Source of the DNA: Spirochaetales bacterium
GTDB taxonomy: Bacteria > Spirochaetota > Spirochaetia > DSM-27196 > SKKC01
NCBI GenBank assembly: GCA_007121695.1
Contig: SKKC01000245.1
Coordinates: forward strand, 1 to 6,493
Length of the DNA: 6,493 nucleotides
Reading direction: 5' to 3'
Shown: positions 1 to 6,284 of the stretch, piece by piece
How positions within the stretch are numbered: position 1 is the first letter of the stretch
Layout of the letters: every line of letters starts with the position of its first letter
Notes under the pieces: model-generated
What the model was told of the DNA's origin: nothing
Seen by the model: only the letters and a program-made list of their open reading frames with translations
The model's database searches: none
Made by a program: the position numbers and the translations under genes

Positions 1-796
1 ACGGTCCTTCGACATAGTACCCGGGGGCAGCATCACCTGGTCTGGCGACTTCGAAGACGCTGAACTGGACCTTGCGGCCAGGTATACAACGCGTACCTCG
101 CCTGCTCCCATTCTCGCCGATACCGAAGAAGCAGTTCCTGCCGGCAACCTGCCCGTTCTCGTTGTTCTCGATCTTGCGGGTACGCTGATCGAACCTGAAA
201 TCTCGCTGAGCCTCGATATGCCGGAAGACGAGCAGAACGCGCTCGGTGGCAGGCCCTATACGGCGATACAGAATATCAACCTTCAGGAAAGCCAGCGTAA
301 TACCCAGGCCTTCGCGCTGGTCGTGCTGAACCAGTTCTTTCGAAGCGACATAGCAGCGCTCGACGAAACCGCCGTGTTTACGTCCGGAGCGCGTGGCAGT
401 CTGAGCGAGCTGCTGACAACACAACTCAACGTATTATCGCAGCAGGTACTGCCTGGACTGGATCTCGCGTTCGACATTGATTCGTTTGAGGAGGCAACCG
501 AGGAAGGAGCGGCAGGCCGTACGGAGGTCCAGATTCAACTCAGTCAGCAGCTGTTCGACGACCGTGTCGTGGTACGTTTCGGGGGCCAGTTCGATGTCGA
601 ACAGACGACCGAAGCCGCCGACGTCGGTACCGATGCATCGGTGGAATACGCGCTCACCGAAGACGGGCAGTTTCGCATACGAGCCTTTTTCGAGCGCTCA
701 CCGGGCGCGGACGACGAAGGAACCGTCACCGGCCTGTCATTTGTCTTCGGGCGCGACTTTGATCCCTTTCCCAGTCCGGGAGAAGACGACGAATGA
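1..796 (+). CDS. tamB: TamB-like translocation/assembly protein, C-terminal part (5' end outside window)
   Basis: The frame is open from the left edge (first full codon at base 2) to a TGA at 794-796, giving the last 264 residues. Near the start it reads FDIVPGGSITWSGDF followed by a Leu-Asp-Leu-Ala-Ala-Arg-Tyr strand. That matches the start of the TamB C-terminal domain, where Bacteroidota homologues have a 'PGGxxxWxGD' strand and a 'LDIxAxY' strand. The rest alternates polar and apolar residues as expected of beta structure, and ends in an acidic tail. TamB proteins span the periplasm and work with an Omp85 barrel in outer-membrane assembly or lipid transport. The next gene encodes such a barrel and overlaps by ATGA, which supports the call. 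Of 264 residues none is Lys, while Asp/Glu are very common. An internal ATG at 218 is not the true start, because the conserved domain begins upstream of it. Confidence 0.85.
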   Translation, partial: RSFDIVPGGSITWSGDFEDAELDLAARYTTRTSPAPILADTEEAVPAGNLPVLVVLDLAGTLIEPEISLSLDMPEDEQNALGGRPYTAIQNINLQESQRNTQAFALVVLNQFFRSDIAALDETAVFTSGARGSLSELLTTQLNVLSQQVLPGLDLAFDIDSFEEATEEGAAGRTEVQIQLSQQLFDDRVVVRFGGQFDVEQTTEAADVGTDASVEYALTEDGQFRIRAFFERSPGADDEGTVTGLSFVFGRDFDPFPSPGEDDE

Positions 797-2952
797 GTGC
801 GACGACGGTCATACGGCGATTCTCACTGATTCTACTCACGGCTCTGCTGTTTGCCGGTTGCGCAACCGCCCAGCTGGATGACGACGAGTACCTCTATACA
901 GGCAGCTCTGTTTCGATTCAACCCGAAGACCCGGAGAACGAACCTGTTCCTCGCAGACGAGCCCTTGAGCGGTCGCTGGAGTCGCAACTCACACCACAAC
1001 CGAATACGAGCATCCTCGGCATCCGACCCGCTTTGTGGATACACGGCATTACAGCCAGTGCGGATGATGCTGGACTGCGCAGCTGGGTGCGTGGCCGCTT
1101 CGGCGAACCACCTGTTCTCTTTGACGAGTCGATTCCACTCCAGATGGCGCCCGCTCTGGAAGACACGCTTTTTAACCGGGGGTTCTTCGATGCGGAGGTA
1201 CAGTGGGATGTCGAACAGGGTAACCGAACCGCGTCGGTTCGATACCAGATAGAGACGGGCCCTGCATGGACTGTTCGGGAGCGTGTGTTTCCAGACGGCA
1301 GTACCGACGAACTCGAAGAAGCGATTGCGGAATCCCAAAGCGAAACGATCCTCGAGACAGGAGTCGCCTATGACCTCGACACACTTATCGAAGAGCGGGA
1401 GCGGATCGACCGCTTCGTCCGCGAGCGCGGATTTTTCGCGTTCAGCCCGTCCGACATAGTCTTCGATGCAGACCTGGATGCAGCGAGCCGTACGGTTTCG
1501 CTTACGCTTAGTGTCGAAGCCTCAGACGAGGCACGTATCCCCTACCATATCGAAACGATTGCGATCTATGCCGACTATTCGGCCGACGAGCCGCTTCCCG
1601 AGGAAGCTCCACGGGAACCGGAAGACGGAGTGTCCTACTTCGAGGAGTTCCCCCGGTTCGATCCGGAACGCATTCTCGGAGCGCTGCTTTTTCGTCCGGG
1701 AGACCGATACGACCGCAGACTTCATAGCGAATCGATCTCGCGCCTTACCAGTATGGATGTTTTCCGCTTTGTAAATATCCGCTACCAGCCAGACGCCGAC
1801 ACAGGCACGCTTCATGCAGAGGTGCTCTTGACACCACTCGCACAACGCAACGTGCAGGGCGAAATCAGCGCTGTACAACGATTCGACGGCTTTACTGGCC
1901 CCGCGTTTCGAGTCGGGTACATCGATCGCAACCTTACTGGCGGTGGCGAACGTCTTGAACTGGGTTTCGGGACATCGCTTGAAACACGTATAACGGGAGG
2001 AAGCTTTCGCCTGGAAGGCTACGAGCTCGAGGTGGACGGTTCAATCCGCTTCCCCCGAAGCGTCGGACCGCTGACTGCCCTTGGCCTCCTGAATCCCTAC
2101 GGAAGCGGCAGCCAGCTTCCACGCACGACCATGGACTTTTCGCTTCGCAGGCAGGAGCGCTTCGAGGCGGAACGGATCGAAGAAGCACGGATCGGCGTAT
2201 CGTACGCCTGGCCGGGGACCGTACCTGTCGAATGGACACCGCTGGAACTGACGGTGATACGGGAGCTCGAAACTGACGAGCCCGGCACGAACCAGTTTCT
2301 GCTCGAGACAAGCGTACGCGCTGACAGATCGGGCCAGGCAGCCCTGCTTGATACGCAGTACCGGCTCGGAGCAGACGCCACGGCCGGAACCGAGACGCTC
2401 GATGGTGTAACATTTCTGCGCGTAGACACGGACAGCCGGGTGTTCGTGCCGATGATCGGCGAGTCTCTCCTGGCAGCGCGTGTGCGAGCCGGCGCGGGAG
2501 CAGCGCGAGGAGCTGATGCATCGCTTCCGCTCGCGCGTCAGTTTGTCGTCGGCGGGAGCACGGGACTCCGAGGCTTTCAGCCGGCGTCGTTCGGACCGGG
2601 CTCACTCCCCCCTGACGAGGACACTGACGCGTCCGGAGAACTCCGTTTCGAAGGTTCGATAGAGTATCGATTCGGAATAGCAGGATGGGTCAAGGGAGCT
2701 GTATTCGCTGACGCGGGAAACGCATGGATGCTCTCGGGTGAAGACATGATTCAGCGACCGTCAGACGTCCTGACACAGAGCGCCCTGAACATCGGCGCCG
2801 GTATTCGTGTGGACCCGGGCATTCTCGTCGTCCGGCTGGACGCTGGCGTTCCACTGCACCGCCCGTGGCTCGAATCCGGAGAACGCTGGAATACCAGCGG
2901 ATGGGACCGCGATGATGTCGTCATCAACCTGGCAATAGGCTACCCGTTCTGA
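793..2952 (+). CDS. tamL: TamL: lipoprotein TamA/BamA-family (Omp85) outer-membrane assembly barrel
   Basis: 719 residues. The N-terminus has Arg8-Arg9, a hydrophobic stretch and FAGC, giving a lipidated Cys23 after signal peptidase II cleavage. The next segment (YLYTGSSV, then ILGIRPALWIH near residue 75) is typical of the lipoprotein TamA variant of Bacteroidota. POTRA-like repeats fill about residues 90-350, for example NRGFFDAEVQW and VRERGFFAF. The Omp85 barrel fills about 355-719. It includes the conserved loop-6 motif GLRGF at 591-595 (Arg593) and a C-terminal strand ending in Pro-Phe, as in outer-membrane beta-signals. Omp85 proteins insert or assemble outer-membrane components; here the partner is most likely TamB. 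The ATG overlaps the tamB stop (ATGA), so translation is probably coupled. There is a single Lys (in WVKGAVF), extreme even for a halophile. The 3' end overlaps the opposing lyase gene by 29 bp. A BamA role is less likely given the lipobox and TamB linkage. Confidence 0.88.
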   Translation: MSATTVIRRFSLILLTALLFAGCATAQLDDDEYLYTGSSVSIQPEDPENEPVPRRRALERSLESQLTPQPNTSILGIRPALWIHGITASADDAGLRSWVRGRFGEPPVLFDESIPLQMAPALEDTLFNRGFFDAEVQWDVEQGNRTASVRYQIETGPAWTVRERVFPDGSTDELEEAIAESQSETILETGVAYDLDTLIEERERIDRFVRERGFFAFSPSDIVFDADLDAASRTVSLTLSVEASDEARIPYHIETIAIYADYSADEPLPEEAPREPEDGVSYFEEFPRFDPERILGALLFRPGDRYDRRLHSESISRLTSMDVFRFVNIRYQPDADTGTLHAEVLLTPLAQRNVQGEISAVQRFDGFTGPAFRVGYIDRNLTGGGERLELGFGTSLETRITGGSFRLEGYELEVDGSIRFPRSVGPLTALGLLNPYGSGSQLPRTTMDFSLRRQERFEAERIEEARIGVSYAWPGTVPVEWTPLELTVIRELETDEPGTNQFLLETSVRADRSGQAALLDTQYRLGADATAGTETLDGVTFLRVDTDSRVFVPMIGESLLAARVRAGAGAARGADASLPLARQFVVGGSTGLRGFQPASFGPGSLPPDEDTDASGELRFEGSIEYRFGIAGWVKGAVFADAGNAWMLSGEDMIQRPSDVLTQSALNIGAGIRVDPGILVVRLDAGVPLHRPWLESGERWNTSGWDRDDVVINLAIGYPF

Positions 2953-4489
2953 CCGCCGCCGCGAGACTCTCCGCCTCGAGATCGAGCGCACGGTCCTGCG
3001 AAAGCGGGCCCGAGTATTGCCGGATTGCGGTGTACAGGCGCGTAAACCTGTCTCCGGCCTGCTTCCCGCCCCTACGGCAGTCGTAGCCTGCTGCCACGAC
3101 AATGCACTGCATGGCGAGCAGACGCACGAGCATGTCGCACGATTCCCTCAGACGCCGCGCGGAAATCGTACCCATGGACACAACGTCCTGATTCATCGAT
3201 TCGGTGGGTCTCGTGTGCGGTGCGACCGGAGCGCTCAGATGAGCGATTTCGGCAGCGAGCGACGAAACCGTAATACCAAGCGCTTTTAACCCGTGGTTGC
3301 CGGATGCGCGCAAATCCGGCGATACCAGGTTCGACGGCAGTCCGCTGCGTCGGGCGTCGAGAAGCAGCAGACACTGCTTGTCCACGAGCTCTGCGACCGT
3401 CGCGACTGCGTTTCGAAGCGAATCGGCGGCGAGTACGATCTGACCCCCATAAAAATGACCAGCAAAGTACACCTCCTGCCGCTCGGTATCAAAAAGCGGA
3501 TTGTCGTTGCTGCTGTTCAGCTCCGTGTGTATCCACTGGCGGCACACCTGAAGCATGTCGCGTGCAGGTCCGAGGACGTGCGGCGCACACCGTATGCTGT
3601 ACGGCGCCTGTAGCCGGTACGGAAGCGTCACGGGCTCGCCTTCGAAACGTTCCTGTTCCGGTAGAAGCCTGCCCTCCTGACTGTATGCCTGGCCTGAAGC
3701 AAGGAATTCGTGTATGTGTGCGGCGGCCATAGCCTGCCCCGCATGGGGTTTCATGGCGTGCACGTGAGCAGAGAACGCGCTCTGATCGCCTCCCACAAGT
3801 TCCGCCGCGGCGGCCGAGAGTTCGGTTGCAAGCAGAAGACACGAATCGAGCACGGCCACCGCACGCCCGGCAAGCGCCGTCATGACGCTCGTGCCGTTCA
3901 TGAGAGCAAGCCCTTCCTTCGCCGACAGCTTCAGCGCAGGGACGCCCAGCGCGGCGAGGGCCTGCTCCGAGGGCATCTGTGTGCCCTGGTATACGACATC
4001 CCGCTCGCCTGCGATAACAGCGGCAAGATACGAGAGCGGCGTCAGATCGCCGGAGGCGCCGACCGAACCCTGTTCGGGAATGCGCGGCAGGCAGTCGGCG
4101 TTCAGAAGCAGCGCGATGCGGTCAAGGAGTTCTTCGCGCACCGCCGACGCACCGCGAGACAGCGCATTCAGCCGCACCAGAAGAATGGCGCGGGTTTCGG
4201 CGGCGCTGAACACCGGCCCCGTGCCGATACCGTGGTATCTGTACAGGTTCTCCTGCAAGCGTTCGGTGTCTGCGGTATCGACGGCTGTATCGACCGAGTC
4301 GCCAAACCCGGTCGTGATACCGTAGAGAACCCTGCGCTGCTGGATCAGGTCAAGCAACAGGCCTCGCGATTCCCTGCAGCGACGCCGGGCTTCGGGCGTA
4401 ATGGAACAGGTAAGCGGTGCATCGCACGACGCAAGGTCGTCGCTGTTCAGATCGTATCCGTTGAGTTCTATCGTTGTCACAGGCAGCAC
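2924..4489 (-). CDS. tal: Aromatic amino acid (probably tyrosine) ammonia-lyase for PYP chromophore synthesis
   Basis: 521 residues, full length for the HAL/TAL/PAL family. The Ala145-Ser146-Gly147 triad in GSVGASGDLTPLSYLA forms the MIO electrophile. Other family landmarks are the catalytic Tyr in YGITTGFG (Tyr56), LMNGTS (Asn198), QAPYSIRCAPHVLGP (Tyr297, Arg300), SSNDNPLF (326-333) and Glu430 before SMNQDVVSMG. The family releases ammonia from His, Tyr or Phe. Tyrosine would give p-coumarate, the PYP chromophore acid. The selectivity pair after LQENL is Tyr85-His86, unlike the His-Leu of Rhodobacter TAL or the Ser-His of histidine lyases, so substrate choice rests on context: divergent from pyp, near a coumarate ligase, with no hut genes in view. 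The start is a GTG at 4489; a second GTG at 4480 is equally possible, and no strong Shine-Dalgarno favours either. Low Lys (6 of 521) fits the local genome. Histidine lyase activity cannot be excluded. Confidence 0.85.
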   Translation of the reverse strand: MLPVTTIELNGYDLNSDDLASCDAPLTCSITPEARRRCRESRGLLLDLIQQRRVLYGITTGFGDSVDTAVDTADTERLQENLYRYHGIGTGPVFSAAETRAILLVRLNALSRGASAVREELLDRIALLLNADCLPRIPEQGSVGASGDLTPLSYLAAVIAGERDVVYQGTQMPSEQALAALGVPALKLSAKEGLALMNGTSVMTALAGRAVAVLDSCLLLATELSAAAAELVGGDQSAFSAHVHAMKPHAGQAMAAAHIHEFLASGQAYSQEGRLLPEQERFEGEPVTLPYRLQAPYSIRCAPHVLGPARDMLQVCRQWIHTELNSSNDNPLFDTERQEVYFAGHFYGGQIVLAADSLRNAVATVAELVDKQCLLLLDARRSGLPSNLVSPDLRASGNHGLKALGITVSSLAAEIAHLSAPVAPHTRPTESMNQDVVSMGTISARRLRESCDMLVRLLAMQCIVVAAGYDCRRGGKQAGDRFTRLYTAIRQYSGPLSQDRALDLEAESLAAAVRTGSLLPG

Positions 4490-4500
4490 CGTATCACATG

Positions 4501-4522
4501 CCTGGTCGGTTTGCCTGTCGGT
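4501..4522. repeat. Short direct repeat flanking the -33 element (possible operator)
   Basis: CCTGGTCGGT at 4501-4510 recurs as CCTGTCGGT at 4514-4522, one base shorter. The copies bracket the TTTG element of the pyp promoter and lie about one helical turn apart. A short inverted pair, GGTTT (4508-4512) and AAACC (4524-4528), overlaps them. Such a layout could bind a regulator of pyp and the divergent lyase. The repeat is short enough to be chance. Confidence 0.25.
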
Positions 4523-4541
4523 GAAACCAGCACTATATTCG
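4510..4541 (+). promoter_or_regulatory. Bacteroidota-type promoter for pyp
   Basis: TTTG at 4510-4513 is followed after 20 bases by TATATTCG at 4534-4541. This matches the Bacteroidota consensus TTTG (-33) and TAnnTTTG (-7) in all positions but one. Transcription would start near 4548, leaving a leader of about 43 bases before the pyp ATG. It lies in the 101-bp gap between the divergent lyase and pyp genes. No comparably good promoter for the lyase was found on the other strand. The motif match is direct; activity is inferred. Confidence 0.6.
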
Positions 4542-4580
4542 GTACAACAACAATCCGGGCGTACGATGCGGCCGGATACA

Positions 4581-4585
4581 AGAGG
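4581..4585 (+). promoter_or_regulatory. Ribosome binding site of pyp
   Basis: AGAGG lies five bases before the ATG at 4591. It decides the start: the in-frame GTG at 4585 overlaps this site and would add two residues not found in PYP, whereas the ATG at 4591 gives exactly the usual 125-residue protein. Confidence 0.65.
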
Positions 4586-4590
4586 TGTAC

Positions 4591-4968
4591 ATGGAAATAG
4601 TCAAATTCGGTGCAGAAGATATTGAGAACTCTCTCGCAAAAATGAACAGTAAGGACATCGACGGGCTGGCCTTCGGGGCCATACAGCTCGACGCCAGCGG
4701 AAAGATACTCTCGTACAATCAGACAGAAGGCGAGATTACCGGTCGCAAGCCGGAGGACGTAATCGGGAAGAACTTTTTTACCGAAGTTGCACCGTGTACG
4801 AACCGACCGGAGTTCCACGGCAAGTTCAAGGACGGTGTGGCTTCGGGAAATCTGAACTCGCTGTTCGAGTACGTATTCGACTACAACATGACACCAACCA
4901 AGGTGAAAGTGCACATGAAGAAGGCCATGAGTGGCGACAGCTACTACATCTTCGTGAAGCGGTTGTAG
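4591..4968 (+). CDS. pyp: Photoactive yellow protein (PAS-domain blue-light receptor)
   Basis: 125 residues, the exact length of Halorhodospira halophila PYP, and alignable to it without gaps at roughly three quarters identity (compared with the sequence as recalled). All chromophore-pocket residues are present: Tyr42, Glu46, Thr50, Arg52 and Cys69 in the stretch VAPCT. The PAS signatures DGLAFGAIQLD, ITGR, VIGKNFF and MTPTKVKVHMKKA are intact. Cys69 carries p-coumarate as a thioester; blue light drives trans-cis isomerisation and a photocycle in this soluble cytoplasmic protein. Residue 119, the only Trp of the H. halophila protein, is Tyr here, so this PYP has no Trp. It is a stand-alone PAS domain with no fused output module, and no partner is visible. 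The gene has 13 Lys in 125 residues and about 50.5% GC (191 of 378 by hand count), unlike its Lys-poor, GC-richer neighbours. A Bacteroidota-type promoter precedes it and an intrinsic terminator follows 19 bases after the stop. Confidence 0.98.
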   Translation: MEIVKFGAEDIENSLAKMNSKDIDGLAFGAIQLDASGKILSYNQTEGEITGRKPEDVIGKNFFTEVAPCTNRPEFHGKFKDGVASGNLNSLFEYVFDYNMTPTKVKVHMKKAMSGDSYYIFVKRL

Positions 4969-4987
4969 ACTCACCCTGTTTTCAAAA

Positions 4988-5018
4988 CCCCGGTGCTTCG
5001 TCGCCGGGGATTTTTTTT
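4988..5018 (+). terminator. Intrinsic terminator between pyp and the ligase gene
   Basis: An 8-bp GC-rich stem (CCCCGGTG at 4988-4995 with CGCCGGGG at 5002-5009, one G-U pair) has a six-base loop CTTCGT and is followed by A and eight T residues (5011-5018). AAAA just before the stem could extend the pairing. It ends 12 bases before the ligase ATG, so it should end most pyp transcripts and lower ligase expression. No separate promoter fits between the two genes after it. Confidence 0.9.
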
Positions 5019-5030
5019 GGTTTTCACGAA

Positions 5031-6284
5031 ATGGTACAGCACCAGCCCCGCACCCTTACACGCGTTGTTCGCGACCTCATTGCAGACGAACTCGCCCGGC
5101 TTCGCCACGTCGACCCGGCGCTCATTGCACGTGAGCTGAAAAACGACCATCGCCTCGGGCCTGACGGGTTCGGCATGGATTCATTCGAGTTCATGACCGT
5201 CTCGGCCGCATTCGCACGCATGTTTCACATCTATGACCTGGGCGCAGAGGACTATCTTCTGGCACGGCCGACGGTCGACGCCTGGTGCGATCTTGTGATG
5301 GAACTCGCGATGTCCGACAGCGGGGACACCGCGTCGGGGCCTGCGCATCTGATCACGTTTCTCAGCTCGGGAAGCACGGGAGAGCGTACCGCAGCCGAAC
5401 ATTCACGCCAGCTCCTTGTCGAAGAAATGCAGGTGTTCCGGAAGCTCCTCGGCACCCCGGCGCGCATGTTCGTAACCGTCCCCGCGCATCACATATACGG
5501 CTATCTGTTCTCCGTGCTGCTGCCCGACATTATGTCGGAGTCGGCCGCACCAGAAATCGTGGAACTTCGCGGCGCGGCGCTCTCGCGACCTCCTGCAGCC
5601 TACACACGAAGCGGCTCGGCGGCGCCAACCGCAGGCGACATGATAATCGCCTTCCCCGACGCGCTCGCCCGGTTGCACGCGGCAGGCACTATTCCACGAG
5701 ACGGTCTTACCATTGTGACATCGACCGCACCCTGCCCTCCAGAACTTGCAAGACACATCCGGAGCGGTGGCGCCCGCCTCGTCGAGGTCTACGGGTCAAG
5801 CGAAACCGCAGGAATAGGGTTTCGTGACAGCGATGACACTCCCTACACGCTTCTGCCGTACTGGGACACGCGTGGCGACGGCCTGATTCGCCCGACACCG
5901 GGGGCGACGGAATACCACGAGGTACGGCCACCGGATGAACTTTCCTGGTGGGATGATGATCGACACTTCCTGCCCCTTCGCCGCCGGGACGGTGCAGTCG
6001 TCGTCGGAGGCAGAAACGTGTACCCCGATCGCGTCGCCGACGCGATCCGAGCGCTCGACGGCGTTCACGATGTCGCAGTACGCCTGCACGAAGCAGCCGG
6101 CGGGTCGCGCCTGAAAGCTTTCGTCGTCGCTGACGCGGACGCACCGGACACAGAACAGCTCGAGTCGCGCATTCGCGCCTCGCTTGCCCGGACGCTCACC
6201 GCCGCCGAGCAACCCGCCGTCTATACCTTCGGACCCGTCCTGCCCCGGAACACCATGGGCAAACTCAGCGACTGGCTGGTGTAG
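5031..6284 (+). CDS. pcl: 4-coumarate ligase of the PYP-activation family (ANL adenylating enzyme)
   Basis: 417 residues, short for an ANL ligase (commonly 500-550) but near the length of the ligases linked to PYP. It should adenylate p-coumarate and form a thioester, normally with CoA, to load Cys69 of PYP. ANL motifs in order: phosphate loop SSGSTGERT (112-120), VPAHHIYGY (His153-His154), YGSSETAGIG (Glu258), a short hinge region with GGRNVYPDRV (Arg328), and PRNTMGKLSDW with the presumed catalytic Lys411 near the end. About residues 20-92 resemble an acyl carrier domain with Gly-Met-Asp-Ser at 48-51. The ATG at 5031 is the only plausible start; the frame is open further upstream but there overlaps pyp and crosses the terminator, with no start codon close by. 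The Shine-Dalgarno is poor (GG at 5019-5020 only). The 3' end overlaps the opposing nuclease gene by 20 bp. Confidence 0.9.
   Translation: MVQHQPRTLTRVVRDLIADELARLRHVDPALIARELKNDHRLGPDGFGMDSFEFMTVSAAFARMFHIYDLGAEDYLLARPTVDAWCDLVMELAMSDSGDTASGPAHLITFLSSGSTGERTAAEHSRQLLVEEMQVFRKLLGTPARMFVTVPAHHIYGYLFSVLLPDIMSESAAPEIVELRGAALSRPPAAYTRSGSAAPTAGDMIIAFPDALARLHAAGTIPRDGLTIVTSTAPCPPELARHIRSGGARLVEVYGSSETAGIGFRDSDDTPYTLLPYWDTRGDGLIRPTPGATEYHEVRPPDELSWWDDDRHFLPLRRRDGAVVVGGRNVYPDRVADAIRALDGVHDVAVRLHEAAGGSRLKAFVVADADAPDTEQLESRIRASLARTLTAAEQPAVYTFGPVLPRNTMGKLSDWLV
5088..5306 (+). other. Acyl-carrier-like N-terminal segment of the coumarate ligase
   Basis: Residues 20-92 of the ligase hold Gly48-Met49-Asp50-Ser51 at the head of a predicted helix (FEFMTVSAAFARMF), then a loop and RPTVDAWCDLV. 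Carrier proteins show the same order: a D-S motif with the phosphopantetheine serine, a helix rich in E/F/M/L ending at a Phe, then 'TVxxLxxxV'. The resemblance is seen by eye. Whether Ser51 is modified is unknown, and the fold may be only a relic or a family-specific N-terminal domain. Confidence 0.45.

Noticed and set aside
1934..2605. Open frame of 223 codons on the - strand inside tamL
   Set aside because: The product is rich in Arg, Pro, Ser and Cys without motifs, and the + strand codes for the Omp85 barrel with its GLRGF motif.
2924..4489. Histidine ammonia-lyase of histidine breakdown (hutH)
   Set aside because: No other hut genes are in view, the selectivity pair is not the Ser-His of histidine lyases, and the gene lies beside pyp and a coumarate ligase. 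It is kept only as a weaker alternative.
4585..4590. GTG start for pyp giving 127 residues
   Set aside because: It overlaps the AGAGG ribosome binding site, and the ATG at 4591 gives the standard 125-residue PYP.
3710..4600. Open frame of 296 codons on the + strand opposite the lyase gene
   Set aside because: It is antiparallel to a clear MIO ammonia-lyase with all motifs, has a low-complexity Arg/Gly/His-rich product and no recognisable domain; such frames are common in GC-rich genes.
4794..5030. N-terminal extension of the ligase into pyp
   Set aside because: The frame is open, but it would read pyp in another phase and cross the terminator hairpin. The ligase-like sequence begins at the ATG at 5031.
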